Source: Saprospiraceae bacterium
GTDB lineage: Bacteria > Bacteroidota > Bacteroidia > Chitinophagales > Saprospiraceae
Direction: 5' to 3'
Assembly (NCBI GenBank): GCA_025055285.1
Contig: JANWXM010000008.1
Span: forward strand, 62,001 to 126,000
DNA length: 64,000 nucleotides
Part shown: positions 33,941 to 42,530 of the stretch, one piece after another
Layout of the letters: each line of letters starts with the position of its first letter
Position numbering within the stretch: the stretch's first letter is position 1
Translations under genes and position numbers: made by a program
The notes under the pieces: model-generated
What the model was told of the DNA's origin: nothing
The model's input: only the letters and a program-made list of their open reading frames with translations
Databases searched by the model: none

Positions 33941-34843
33941 ATGAGTATCTACTCGATCGGCGATCTAGAACGCCTTACAGGCATCAAAGCTCATACCATT
34001 CGAGTATGGGAGAAGCGATATCGGCTTATTTTACCCGCCAGAACGGATACAAACATTCGTTATTATACAGATGAGAATCTTCGGCTGCTTTTTAACATTG
34101 CTTTATTAAAGCGAGCAGGCTACAAGATCAGCAAGTTAGTTAAGATGCGGCCGGAGGAGATTGCTTCTTTGGTAGCTGAACTTACGCGATCGAACTTAAC
34201 GCTCGATACGAGAAACGAGACGCTGGTATTGGCCATGCTAGACTTAGATGAGAGCGCCTTCGAACGGGTGTTTCTCAACTATCAGTGGGAGCATGGTTTT
34301 GAGCGAACAATGCTCGACGTGATTTATCCCTTTTTGGAAAAGCTAAACGAGCTGTGGTTAACGCGAAGTATCTCTTTAGCTCACGAGAAATTTATTACCC
34401 AAATCATTCGCCGGAAGTTGATGGCGGCCATTGATGGCGAAGTAACCAAACCGAAGCCAAATGCGCCGCGGTTTTTGTTGTACCTACCAGAAGACGAGCG
34501 CCAAGAGCTCGTGCTTCTTTTCCTATTTTATCTGCTTCGACGCCGAGGTTTTCGGGTACTTTATCTTGGGTCTGGGGTTTCGATTGGTGACCTTCAGGAC
34601 GCCGTCCAGAATTTTAAGCCCCATTTCGTGTATACTATCCTCAATGCACCTCCCTCGCGGCAATCTGTTCAAGGGTATATAGAAAAAGTATCGAAAGTTC
34701 TGGGTGAAGCCCAGTTGCTCGTGACAGGAATTCAGGTGTTTATGAATGGGCATCCTTTGCCTCCGAACGTAAAGCGGCTGAATGGCTTGCCGGAAACACT
34801 TCAATTGTTGGAACAATGGAAACCGACTGAGGCTCATCCCTGA
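33941..34843 (+). CDS. MerR-family regulator with degenerate B12-binding domain (CarH/LitR-like)
   Basis: The 300-residue protein has a MerR-type winged helix at the N-terminus (YSIGDLERLTGIKAHTIRVWEKRY, then NIRYYTDENL). A four-helix B12-binding cap (about 90-165) and a Rossmann-like cobalamin domain (about 176-285) follow, as in the light-sensing CarH/LitR repressors. In those proteins the cap carries W-x9-EH and the cobalamin domain carries the lower-ligand His. Here the cap reads W139...E149-K150 and the loop reads DERQEL (185-190), so both His positions are replaced, by Lys and Gln. The repressor fold is kept, but adenosylcobalamin sensing is probably lost or altered. CarH relatives control carotenoid genes; none is nearby. 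The promoter gives a near-leaderless mRNA. Confidence 0.8.
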   Translation: MSIYSIGDLERLTGIKAHTIRVWEKRYRLILPARTDTNIRYYTDENLRLLFNIALLKRAGYKISKLVKMRPEEIASLVAELTRSNLTLDTRNETLVLAMLDLDESAFERVFLNYQWEHGFERTMLDVIYPFLEKLNELWLTRSISLAHEKFITQIIRRKLMAAIDGEVTKPKPNAPRFLLYLPEDERQELVLLFLFYLLRRRGFRVLYLGSGVSIGDLQDAVQNFKPHFVYTILNAPPSRQSVQGYIEKVSKVLGEAQLLVTGIQVFMNGHPLPPNVKRLNGLPETLQLLEQWKPTEAHP

Positions 34844-34915
34844 GCAAGCACCCCGCGATAGTAGCTTCGAAAGTTGCTGCCTGCAGTGAAATTTTATCTA
34901 AAAGCAAGGGCTTAT

Positions 34916-35341
34916 TCAACGCGAGGTTGCGCCGCGTCCTTTCAAGGCTGTACGATTTCGCAATTCTTCTTCCACCTCCAAGAGCACATGGAGTAGCTCT
35001 CCTCGGCTTTCATACTTCCACTTTAACCACACTGTGCCTCCTACAAAAGTTAAGATGCAGGCCACCGACATGACATAACCTAAAAGAGCAAGTACCTTCC
35101 AGCCTAATAACAGACAAATTACGCCAGCTAGAAAAGATACTGTTCCGGTGGCACTCAACAGCATGAGAGTCTTCTTAGTGCGATCAAAATGATCAAGACG
35201 CTTGCGAATCGTTTCGCGCAGATCCACAAGATGCATGCTGTCAAAATACGTTGGCCCTAGCTCTTTAAGGAGCCTGAAATCATCGCTAGCCTCGCGTTCG
35301 AGACGCTCCAGGGCCGACTCTTTTCGGAAGCGAAATAGCAT
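34916..35341 (-). CDS. Two-helix membrane protein of unknown function
   Basis: The 141-residue protein has a charged helical N-terminal half (RKESALERLEREASDDFRLL, with heptad-like spacing), two adjacent membrane helices (about 63-82 and 87-107), and a charged helical tail. I do not recognise the family. The arrangement suggests a small inner-membrane protein with both ends in the cytoplasm. It is convergent with the MerR-type gene and stands alone. The ATG start is the first possible in the frame. Codon use looks normal for this genome, and the hydrophobic pattern supports a real gene. Confidence 0.6.
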   Translation of the reverse strand: MLFRFRKESALERLEREASDDFRLLKELGPTYFDSMHLVDLRETIRKRLDHFDRTKKTLMLLSATGTVSFLAGVICLLLGWKVLALLGYVMSVACILTFVGGTVWLKWKYESRGELLHVLLEVEEELRNRTALKGRGATSR

Positions 35342-35719
35342 AGATTTAGGTCAAAATGAAAGGATGAACCAACAGAAAAGGGAGATGAAAGCCTAGTATG
35401 CCTAGAATGCGCCGACAAATATAGGACATCTTGTCGAAGAATGCTCAATACTCGACTAAAGTAGATTTTATATCTTGAAATGGCTAGATATATTCACCCC
35501 TATGTATATGTGCGTTAGCCCTTCTCTGAGTGGCCAAACCGTGCACCTAAAAAATAGTTGCTTAACAATCAATTCCTTGAACTTACAGAACTTTGCCTCA
35601 GGTCAGCAGGTCAATTGACCGCATTTATGCGTTTAGATTCGACCTCGCCGAACGTCGCTAAAATGCACGGATGATTTTAATGCCAATGAGCTATTTCTCC
35701 GACGCAACTACTCCTTTTC
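35342..35719. other. Intergenic region upstream of aroQ
   Basis: A divergent region between the two-helix protein gene and aroQ, AT-rich around 35450-35510. I see no exact TAnnTTTG with a paired TTTG on either strand, no RNA fold and no frame with recognisable features. Confidence 0.3.
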
Positions 35720-36169
35720 ATGCGCATCCTAATTATAAACGGCCCAAATTTAAACTTATTGGGTCATCGCGAACCTCAATGGTACGGAAACACCTCCTTT
35801 GAGGTGTTTCTGGAGGAGCTGAAGTCGCGTTTCGTTCAGATTCATTTAGAATATTTTCAGAGCAACTCAGAAGGTGCGCTGATAGATTACTTGCACCAAC
35901 ACGGTCCGTCGGCTGATGGCATCGTGATCAACGGTGGAGCTTATGCTCATACGTCTATTGCTTTAGCCGACGCCTTGGCAGCAGTAGGCCGACCTGCCGT
36001 AGAAGTCCACATAAGCAATGTGTTTGCTCGAGAGGCATATCGGCATCACTCTTACTTAGCAACGCGGTGTATCGGTTGCATTATTGGTCTTGGCCTAGAA
36101 GGCTATGCTTTGGCTATTGAATACTTATTAAGACACCAGGCGGCTCGCTCAGGCAAAGTGCAAACTTAA
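35720..36169 (+). CDS. aroQ: 3-Dehydroquinate dehydratase, type II
   Basis: AroQ converts 3-dehydroquinate to 3-dehydroshikimate in the shikimate pathway for aromatic amino acids, as a cytoplasmic dodecamer. The 149-residue length is typical. Family motifs are clear: the N-terminal INGPNLNLLGHREPQWYG with the catalytic-loop Arg and Tyr, FQSNSEGALIDYLH, INGGAYAHTSIALADAL (usually INPGAYTHTS; here Gly replaces Pro), and VHISNVFAREAYRHHSY with the active-site His-Arg region. IGLGLEGYALAIEYLL ends the fold. No other aro gene is adjacent. Confidence 0.95.
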   Translation: MRILIINGPNLNLLGHREPQWYGNTSFEVFLEELKSRFVQIHLEYFQSNSEGALIDYLHQHGPSADGIVINGGAYAHTSIALADALAAVGRPAVEVHISNVFAREAYRHHSYLATRCIGCIIGLGLEGYALAIEYLLRHQAARSGKVQT

Positions 36170-36266
36170 TTTATTTGCCCCTGGCGATATCCATGGCGGT
36201 GCCTACCTTCGCGCAGCGAAAGTTCGCTAGTGCTCCATTATTTACTTCATTTTTAATTTCTTGCGC

Positions 36267-38666
36267 ATGTTAGTAAAGCATATCAAAAAAGTCGCCGTAC
36301 TCGGCTCTGGACTCATGGGTACAGGCATCGCCGCTCACACAGCAAGCTGTGGGTTTGAAGTACTCCTGCTGGACATTTTACCTCCTGACCTTTCCGAAGC
36401 GGAAGCCTCGAACACCGAAGCTCGCAATCGGGTGGCTCAAAATGCCTTGCAAAACGCGCTTAAGGCTAAACTCAACCCTTTTTACGATCCCAAATTCGCT
36501 AATCGTATCACCGTAGGCAACTTTGAAGATGATTTTCCTAAGATCAAAGACTGTGATTGGATCGTGGAGGCAGTTGTCGAGCGCTTAGACATAAAACGTC
36601 AAATCTTTGAAAAGGTAGACCGCTATCGTTCGCCGGGCTCCTTGGTGAGCTCCAATACCTCTGGCATACCTATTCATTTAATGACTGAAGGCCGAAGCGA
36701 CGACTTCAAGAAACATTTTCTGGGCACTCACTTTTTTAATCCTGTGCGCTACATGCGCTTGCTAGAGATCATTCCCACGGCGGAGACAGATCCAGAAGTT
36801 ACGGCGTTCTTCCTGCACTTCGGCGACGTGTTCCTTGGAAAGCAGACAGTATTGTGTAAAGATACGCCCGCCTTCATTGCCAATCGTATCGGCGTGTTTT
36901 CAATGGCTAAGATTTTTCAATTAACTTACGAACTGGGTCTAGATATTGCTACGGTAGATTCTCTCACTGGCCCAGCTATTGGCCGGCCTAAGACGGGCAC
37001 TTTCCGCTTAGCTGATCTGGTGGGTTTGGACACAGCCTTGCATGTCATTAACGGCCTGCGCCAGAACTGCCCAAACGACGAGCAGATTCAGGCTATTCAA
37101 AAGCCCGAATTCTTACAATTCTTGATTGAGCACAAGTTTTTAGGCGATAAATCAGGAAAAGGATTCTACCAGAAAACCGAACAAAAAGATGAAAAAGGTC
37201 GCTCTATCGTATTAGCTTTTGATTTGCGAACGCTCGAGTACGTTCCTTCGCAAAAGGCAAAATTGCCTATTCTCGACACCCTCAAACAAATAGACGAATT
37301 GCCGCGTCGTATAAAGGCCATCTTTAAGGCCGACGACGTGGGCGCTCAATTACTTAAGCGCCACTTTATCAGCCTTTTTGCTTATGTTTCTAACCGAGTG
37401 CCCGAGATTAGCGATACCCTTTACGCCATTGACGACGCACTGCGCGCTGGCTTTGCGTGGGAGAAAGGCCCTTTTGAATATTGGGACATGGTGGGTTTAG
37501 CGGAAGGCGTGGAAGCCGCTGAAGCGCAAGGTGAGAGGGTAGCTCCTTGGGTTAGGGAGATGCTTGCTGCCGGGCACACCCAATTTTATAAATCGGAAAA
37601 TGGCCAGCGTTTGTGCTATAATCCCATTTCAAAGGCATACGAACCGCTACCGGGCGGAGCGGCCTTCATCGTGCTCGACGCCTATCGCAACCAAAAGCCT
37701 GTATTCCACAATCCAGAGTGTACGCTGCACGATATTGGCGACGGCGTACTTTGTCTGGAGTTCCACTCTAAGATGAATGCAATTGGCGAAGGTATCTTGC
37801 GCGGCCTCAACGAGAGTATTCGCCTCGCAGAGGAAGGCGGTTGGCGCGGACTGGTGATTGGCAACAACGCTCAACATTTCACCGTAGGCGCTAACCTCAT
37901 GATGATCGCCATGATGGCCTATCAACAGGAATGGGATGAGTTGAATATGGCCGTACACCTTTTTCAGCAGACGTCCATGCGTCTGCGCTACTCAAGTATC
38001 CCTGTAGTGATGGCCACTCAGGGCTATGTTTTTGGCGGCGGTTGCGAATTTGCTATGCATTGCGACGCAGTTATTGCTGCGGCTGAAAGCTACATTGGGC
38101 TTGTGGAGGTAGGTGTAGGTTTGTTGCCTGGGGGCGGCGGGACAAAGGAGTTTGCAGTGCGCGCTTCAGATGCCTACAGCCGAGAGGGCGATGTCCAAAT
38201 ACCTACTTTAATAGAAAAATTTAGAACGATTGCCACTGGACAAGTAGCCTCTTCAGCATTTCAAGCTTTCAACTATGGGTATCTGCTGCCACAAAAGGAT
38301 CGCGTAGTGCTGAATACAGCGCGAAATATTGGCGAGGCAAAGGCTCGCGTGCTAGAAATGGCTGATGACTACGTACAGCCTATTCCGCGCAAGGACGTAT
38401 ATGTGTTAGGACGCACGGGATTAGGCGCGCTCTATGTCGCTGCTCATTCGCTATATTTGGGTAACTATGCCACGGAACACGACATTAAGATTGCGCGCAA
38501 GATTGCGTGGGTGCTTTGCGGCGGCGATCTTACAGGGCCTCAGCATGTATCGGAGCAGTATTTGCTTGACCTAGAGCGAGAGGCTTTTTTAAGCCTATGC
38601 GGCGAGTCTAAGACGCTGGAACGCATCCAGTATATGCTCGAAAATGGCAAGCCGTTGCGCAACTAG
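36267..38666 (+). CDS. 3-Hydroxyacyl-CoA dehydrogenase / enoyl-CoA hydratase (FadN-like)
   Basis: This 799-residue bifunctional beta-oxidation enzyme hydrates enoyl-CoA and oxidises 3-hydroxyacyl-CoA with NAD. The domain order is dehydrogenase first, hydratase last, as in FadN of Gram-positive bacteria and many Bacteroidota and opposite to FadB/FadJ. The NAD site reads VAVLGSGLMGTGIAAH. The catalytic dyad region is SSNTSGIPI followed by GTHFFNPVRYMRLLEI. The hydratase part has GNNAQHFTVGANL for the oxyanion hole and GLVEVGVGLLPGGGGTKEF with the catalytic Glu. The ATG at 36267 is preferred to an in-frame TTG two codons before. No thiolase or acyl-CoA dehydrogenase gene is adjacent. Its stop codon overlaps the stop of the convergent gene. 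Confidence 0.9.
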   Translation: MLVKHIKKVAVLGSGLMGTGIAAHTASCGFEVLLLDILPPDLSEAEASNTEARNRVAQNALQNALKAKLNPFYDPKFANRITVGNFEDDFPKIKDCDWIVEAVVERLDIKRQIFEKVDRYRSPGSLVSSNTSGIPIHLMTEGRSDDFKKHFLGTHFFNPVRYMRLLEIIPTAETDPEVTAFFLHFGDVFLGKQTVLCKDTPAFIANRIGVFSMAKIFQLTYELGLDIATVDSLTGPAIGRPKTGTFRLADLVGLDTALHVINGLRQNCPNDEQIQAIQKPEFLQFLIEHKFLGDKSGKGFYQKTEQKDEKGRSIVLAFDLRTLEYVPSQKAKLPILDTLKQIDELPRRIKAIFKADDVGAQLLKRHFISLFAYVSNRVPEISDTLYAIDDALRAGFAWEKGPFEYWDMVGLAEGVEAAEAQGERVAPWVREMLAAGHTQFYKSENGQRLCYNPISKAYEPLPGGAAFIVLDAYRNQKPVFHNPECTLHDIGDGVLCLEFHSKMNAIGEGILRGLNESIRLAEEGGWRGLVIGNNAQHFTVGANLMMIAMMAYQQEWDELNMAVHLFQQTSMRLRYSSIPVVMATQGYVFGGGCEFAMHCDAVIAAAESYIGLVEVGVGLLPGGGGTKEFAVRASDAYSREGDVQIPTLIEKFRTIATGQVASSAFQAFNYGYLLPQKDRVVLNTARNIGEAKARVLEMADDYVQPIPRKDVYVLGRTGLGALYVAAHSLYLGNYATEHDIKIARKIAWVLCGGDLTGPQHVSEQYLLDLEREAFLSLCGESKTLERIQYMLENGKPLRN

Positions 38667-39181
38667 CGGCGATGAGGACAGCCTAGTCTTGCTGCCGTGA
38701 GAAGTTTGCGGGTAAATTCCAAGCTAGGGCGAATGTGCTGATTCTTCGGGTCTTGGATCTGCTTTTCTAGGGCTTGTTCTACCTCTTCAAAGTGCCCCAT
38801 ACTTGCGGCTTGTTCCCAGGTGAATTGATAGGTGTCGCGAAAATTTTTCATGTCGGCTGCATAATCAGGAGCGGGTCGGAGCAACCACCAATACAGCGCG
38901 CACAACAGCAACGCACTCACAAAACCCGAAAATCCGGAGAAGAGCAGCATCTTAAGCCCGAATCCGCCTTTTTGCACCCGCAAGCGCTCGTAATCTTGCT
39001 GAATGCGATGTCGATCTTCGCGCAGTTGGCGCACTAATTGGCGCTCGGCAAAAAGGTCGTCGGCATAGCGTTGTCGAAGCCTTTCCAGTTGTTCTCTGCA
39101 TTTTTGCTCCGCTTGTTCGAGTTTAGCAAGCGCTTCTTTCATCTCGGCTAATTGGGCGGCAGGGTCTGAGTAAGCTTCCAT
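38663..39181 (-). CDS. Coiled-coil membrane protein of unknown function
   Basis: The 172-residue protein starts with about 70 residues of strong heptad-like coiled coil (AEMKEALAKLEQAEQKCRE and on). One membrane helix follows (about 77-101, MLLFSGFSGFVSALLLCALYWWLL), then a helical outer or inner tail of about 70 residues with many acidic and aromatic residues. I do not recognise the family. It starts 32 bases from the divergent bshB1 gene and ends in a 4-base tail-to-tail overlap with the FadN-like gene. Confidence 0.65.
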   Translation of the reverse strand: MEAYSDPAAQLAEMKEALAKLEQAEQKCREQLERLRQRYADDLFAERQLVRQLREDRHRIQQDYERLRVQKGGFGLKMLLFSGFSGFVSALLLCALYWWLLRPAPDYAADMKNFRDTYQFTWEQAASMGHFEEVEQALEKQIQDPKNQHIRPSLEFTRKLLTAARLGCPHRR

Positions 39182-39213
39182 GTTCTATTTATTTTTCTCG
39201 AACAAAAGTAGTT

Positions 39214-39939
39214 ATGACCGTTGATATCTTGGCAGTTGGTGCCCATCCGGACGATGTGGAATTAAGTGCTGCGGGTACGCTGTTGCGACAAGTGGACAGA
39301 GGATATACGTTTGGGTTGCTCGACCTGACGCGAGGCGAGCTTGGTTCGCGCGGCTCGGCAGCATTGCGCACTCAAGAGGCTCAAGCTGCAGCCCAGCTTT
39401 TAGGAGCTACTTTTCGAATGCAGCTGGATTTGCCCGATGGTTTTTTTGACAATTCGCGCGAAAACTTATTGGCCGTGGTACGCGTAGTGCGCCAATGTCG
39501 GCCGCGTATTGTTCTGTGCAATGCTCCCAGCGATCGCCACCCTGACCACGGCAGGGCGGCCCGTCTAGTGGCTGATGCATGCTTTTACGCCGGCCTGCTC
39601 AAGGTCGAGACTACCGACGACTTGGGTAGTCCGCAACAGCCGTGGCGGCCTCAATTAGTATTTCATTATGTTCAAGATAGGTATTTAACACCTCATTTCA
39701 TCGTAGATATTACACCTTATTTTGAGCGCAAAATGCAGGCTATTCTCGCCTTTCGCTCTCAGTTTTATAACCCAGATACTCCTGAAGAAGGGCCACAAAC
39801 TCCAATTTCTAGCAAGGATTTTCTAGACTTCATAGAAGCTAAGGCTCGTGTTTTTGGGCGTTCTGCTCAAGTGCGATATGCCGAAGGGTTCCTCTGCTCG
39901 CGCATTCCGGCTGTCAGCGATCTCTTCGCCCTTGCTTGA
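39214..39939 (+). CDS. bshB1: Bacillithiol biosynthesis deacetylase
   Basis: BshB1 removes the acetyl group from N-acetylglucosaminyl-malate, the second step in making bacillithiol, the low-molecular-weight thiol of Firmicutes and many Bacteroidota. The 241-residue LmbE/PIG-L-type zinc enzyme has the metal motif GAHPDDVELSAAG (9-21), LTRGELGSRGS (38-48), NAPSDRHPDHGRAARL (103-118) with the second His ligand, and a final RYAEGFLCSR. The motif usually reading GTRGT is GSRGS here, a conservative change. bshA and bshC are not in the window. The gene begins close to the divergent coiled-coil gene. Confidence 0.93.
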   Translation: MTVDILAVGAHPDDVELSAAGTLLRQVDRGYTFGLLDLTRGELGSRGSAALRTQEAQAAAQLLGATFRMQLDLPDGFFDNSRENLLAVVRVVRQCRPRIVLCNAPSDRHPDHGRAARLVADACFYAGLLKVETTDDLGSPQQPWRPQLVFHYVQDRYLTPHFIVDITPYFERKMQAILAFRSQFYNPDTPEEGPQTPISSKDFLDFIEAKARVFGRSAQVRYAEGFLCSRIPAVSDLFALA

Positions 39940-40058
39940 AGAATAATTTCTGCCTTTGCGAATTTCTCCTTTCCTGCTCGCGATTTTTCGTCTAAGTTTA
40001 TCTGGCATGCGCATGCAACTCGGGACGGTATTGAGTTGTCTTTGGTAGCGATGACACT

Positions 40059-40601
40059 ATGAGCGAAGTTACCTGTACACACCAAGAACTCATCGAACGC
40101 TGCAAGCGAGGCGACCGAGAGGCGCAATTTGATTTGTATCGGATGTATTGTAAAGCTACCTACAACACGCTTTTGCGCATGGTTCGGCATGTGCACGATG
40201 CGGAAGATCTTTTGCAAAGTACATTTATCGAAGTGTTTACTAAAATAGATACTTTTCGCCAGGAAAGTACCCTTGGTGCATGGATAAAACGCATTGCTAT
40301 TAATAAGGCCATCAATTTCTTGAAGAGCCGTCGAGTGGTTTTTGAAGGATTTGGCCCATTTGATGACCGGGCTGAAATGCTTGAAGAAGACAATGATATG
40401 GTGCTCTCTGTCGAGCGCATTAACCAAGCTATCCAAGCATTACCCGACGGCTATCGCACGGTATTCGTCCTTTACGCCGTGGAAGGTTACGACCACGAAG
40501 AGATAAGCGAGATTCTCGGTATTAGTGAAGCTACGTCTAAATCACAGTATAGCCGCGCTCGCGCGCGATTGCGCCAGTGGCTTAAAACGAATGGGATATG
40601 A
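40059..40601 (+). CDS. ECF-type RNA polymerase sigma-70 factor
   Basis: The 180-residue protein has the two-domain layout of extracytoplasmic-function sigma factors. Region 2 covers about residues 10-90, with LLRMVRHVHDAEDLLQSTFIEVF and TLGAWIKRIAINKAINFLKSRR for -10 recognition. Region 4 covers about 125-178, with LPDGYRTVFVLYAVEGYDHEEI and the helix-turn-helix GISEATSKSQYSRARARLRQ. It is the first gene of an operon with a membrane protein that overlaps it by ATGA and looks like its anti-sigma factor. The third gene codes for an exported repeat protein. The signal and regulon are unknown. Confidence 0.92.
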   Translation: MSEVTCTHQELIERCKRGDREAQFDLYRMYCKATYNTLLRMVRHVHDAEDLLQSTFIEVFTKIDTFRQESTLGAWIKRIAINKAINFLKSRRVVFEGFGPFDDRAEMLEEDNDMVLSVERINQAIQALPDGYRTVFVLYAVEGYDHEEISEILGISEATSKSQYSRARARLRQWLKTNGI

Positions 40602-41383
40602 GCAAGAAAAGTTGCATAGAAGCGTTTATTCGAGAAAATCGAGAGGCTTTTGATGCCGCATTGCCTTCGCCACACCTTTGGGAAGCGATAGTGCGCGCCT
40701 TGGCACGTGGCGAACAAGCAGACGCGAAAGCGCGCGCTTCGGCTGAGCCGTGGTGTGCTTCGAACGAGGCTGACATAGCCAATTCCCTGCGGAGGTATCC
40801 GTCAAACGGCGTGACAACGGAAGGAGAATGCAGTCTGACAGCGTTCATCCGCCAACACCGAGATGCCTTCGATATGCACGTGCCGCGCGCGCAATTGTGG
40901 GAGGGCATCGCCCAAGCGTCATTTCCTTCGCCTGCTTCGCGTCTCACTTGGGTTGTTCGCCTTCGCCTAGCAGCAGCTGCTGTCATACTCCTCCTAGTGG
41001 GCATAGGCGTCGGCTGGTGGTGCAGTAATGCAATGCATCCACCTCAGTCCGAAGGCATAGCCTTAAGCCAAATATCTCCTGAATATGCCGAACTGGAGGC
41101 GCATTTTCAGCGCGAAATCCAGCAAAAGAAAAGCCGCCTGCAACAGATGAGTCTCCCTAGCTCGGCAACTGTATGGGAAGATCTCCAACAAATGGATGCC
41201 GCAATGCGAGAGCTGCAAACGGAATTAGCCCAAGTTCATCCTGCCAATCGAGAGGTAGTCGTAGATGCCATAATTAAGAATTACAAAGCCCGACTTGCCA
41301 TTTTGGAGCGTGTGCTTAAGTACCTAGAGCAACAACACTCTTCCTCAACTCGACATCTTCCACCAAGCTATGAAGAAATATAA
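40598..41383 (+). CDS. Probable membrane anti-sigma factor with duplicated N-terminal motif
   Basis: This 261-residue single-pass membrane protein has about 120 cytoplasmic residues, a membrane helix at about 123-142, and a periplasmic helical part with coiled-coil character (about 160-250). The cytoplasmic part holds two copies of one motif: IEAFIRENREAFDAALPS...LWEAI (7-31) and LTAFIRQHRDAFDMHVPR...LWEGI (80-104). A single copy of this motif (FIRxxRxAFDxxxPxxxLW) stands at the N-terminus of many Bacteroidota membrane proteins encoded after sigma factors, where it probably binds sigma. Translation is coupled to the sigma gene by ATGA. The role is inferred from position and layout; no ZAS zinc motif (HxxxCxxC) is present. 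Confidence 0.7.
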   Translation: MSKKSCIEAFIRENREAFDAALPSPHLWEAIVRALARGEQADAKARASAEPWCASNEADIANSLRRYPSNGVTTEGECSLTAFIRQHRDAFDMHVPRAQLWEGIAQASFPSPASRLTWVVRLRLAAAAVILLLVGIGVGWWCSNAMHPPQSEGIALSQISPEYAELEAHFQREIQQKKSRLQQMSLPSSATVWEDLQQMDAAMRELQTELAQVHPANREVVVDAIIKNYKARLAILERVLKYLEQQHSSSTRHLPPSYEEI

Positions 41384-42500
41384 TCGTGGAGCCATAATAG
41401 TTATTTGGTTGCTCATAGGGTGGTGCGTGTTACCGGGATGGACAAGATCCCCGCAGGAGTTCTACAAGAAAATTACTCGCGAATTTAGCATCTCTCCTAC
41501 GGGCACGACAGCTATCTACAACAAATACGGCAACATCAAGGTACACACTTGGCCCAATCGATCGGTAAAATTAGACATCACCATTGTCGTAGATGCCGCT
41601 AACCAACGTTCGGCCAACCGCTTATTTGAGCGTATTCACGTTAATTTCTTGCACACTGCCGACTATGTAAAAGCAGAAACCGTCATCGAGCCTGAAGACG
41701 GAGAAGAAAGTTACGGCCTCATTCGCATCAGTTTTAAAAGGCAAAATTTCAAGATTCACTACGACGTATGGTTACCCGCTGAAAATCAGCTTGATTTGAA
41801 GAATCGGTATGGCGATGCTCTGGTATCTCAGCTCAAGGGCAAGCTGATGGCCGAGATTCGCTATGGCTATTTGCAAGGTGAAAACCTAGCAGGCGATGCT
41901 GAGCTTTCCCTGAATCACGGGAAGGCCTTCTTCAATCAGATGCGGAACCTCTCAGGCTATATCAACTATTCTGAATTAACTGTAGAGCGCGCTGTGGAGG
42001 TTAGTCTAGATACGCGATATTCAGAAATCCACATTTCTCGGGCCGACCAGGTTCATCTAATGTCGAAATACGACAAAATGAACCTCGGCGAAGTGAAAAA
42101 CCTGCGTCTTCAAACGCGCTACGGCGACTTAAAGGGCCGCCAAATTGGCTCTCTTTTCCTGACAGCGCAATATGCCGACTCCTATTTGGAGCACATTTCG
42201 GAGGTCTTAAATGCCGACCTCCAGTACGGTCAAATCAGGGTAAATACACTAGGGCGCCATTTTTCCGAGGCAAAGCTGCAAGCAAAATATACTGACGTGA
42301 AGATCGGCGTTGAACCAGGGACTACTTTTCGATTAGATGCTGAGGGAAAATACGCTGACGTCCACACACCTGCGTTATTGCGAACAATACGATGGGAGAA
42401 TGCCGACGGGAAGAAGAAATTATCGGGTTATGTAGGCGACGCTAATGCGCCACGCGTCATTTCCGCTAAACTGCAATACGGCGATTTCGTGTTGAAGTAA
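41370..42500 (+). CDS. Exported DUF4097-like beta-repeat protein
   Basis: The 376-residue protein starts with a signal peptide (about 1-26) and an N-terminal segment, then a regular series of short repeats. Each holds a Tyr-Gly/Ala/Ser-Asp-like triplet every 20-25 residues: NKYGNI, NRYGDA, IRYGYL, TRYSEI, SKYDKM, TRYGDL, AQYADS, LQYGQI, AKYTDV, GKYADV, LQYGDF. This pattern resembles the DUF4097 adhesin-like beta-solenoid family. It would sit in the periplasm or on the outer membrane. The gene starts inside the 3' end of the anti-sigma gene (14-base overlap), so it is part of the same operon and perhaps the sensing or target protein of the sigma system. Confidence 0.65.
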   Translation: MKKYNRGAIIVIWLLIGWCVLPGWTRSPQEFYKKITREFSISPTGTTAIYNKYGNIKVHTWPNRSVKLDITIVVDAANQRSANRLFERIHVNFLHTADYVKAETVIEPEDGEESYGLIRISFKRQNFKIHYDVWLPAENQLDLKNRYGDALVSQLKGKLMAEIRYGYLQGENLAGDAELSLNHGKAFFNQMRNLSGYINYSELTVERAVEVSLDTRYSEIHISRADQVHLMSKYDKMNLGEVKNLRLQTRYGDLKGRQIGSLFLTAQYADSYLEHISEVLNADLQYGQIRVNTLGRHFSEAKLQAKYTDVKIGVEPGTTFRLDAEGKYADVHTPALLRTIRWENADGKKKLSGYVGDANAPRVISAKLQYGDFVLK

Positions 42501-42530
42501 ACTTTCCAGGAGCTTGCGTGTTTTCGAGGC

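Noticed and set aside
39867-40436. 189-codon minus-strand gene
   Set aside because: It lies antisense to the bshB1 end and the sigma-factor gene, both of which are clear; the translated sequence has no features of its own.
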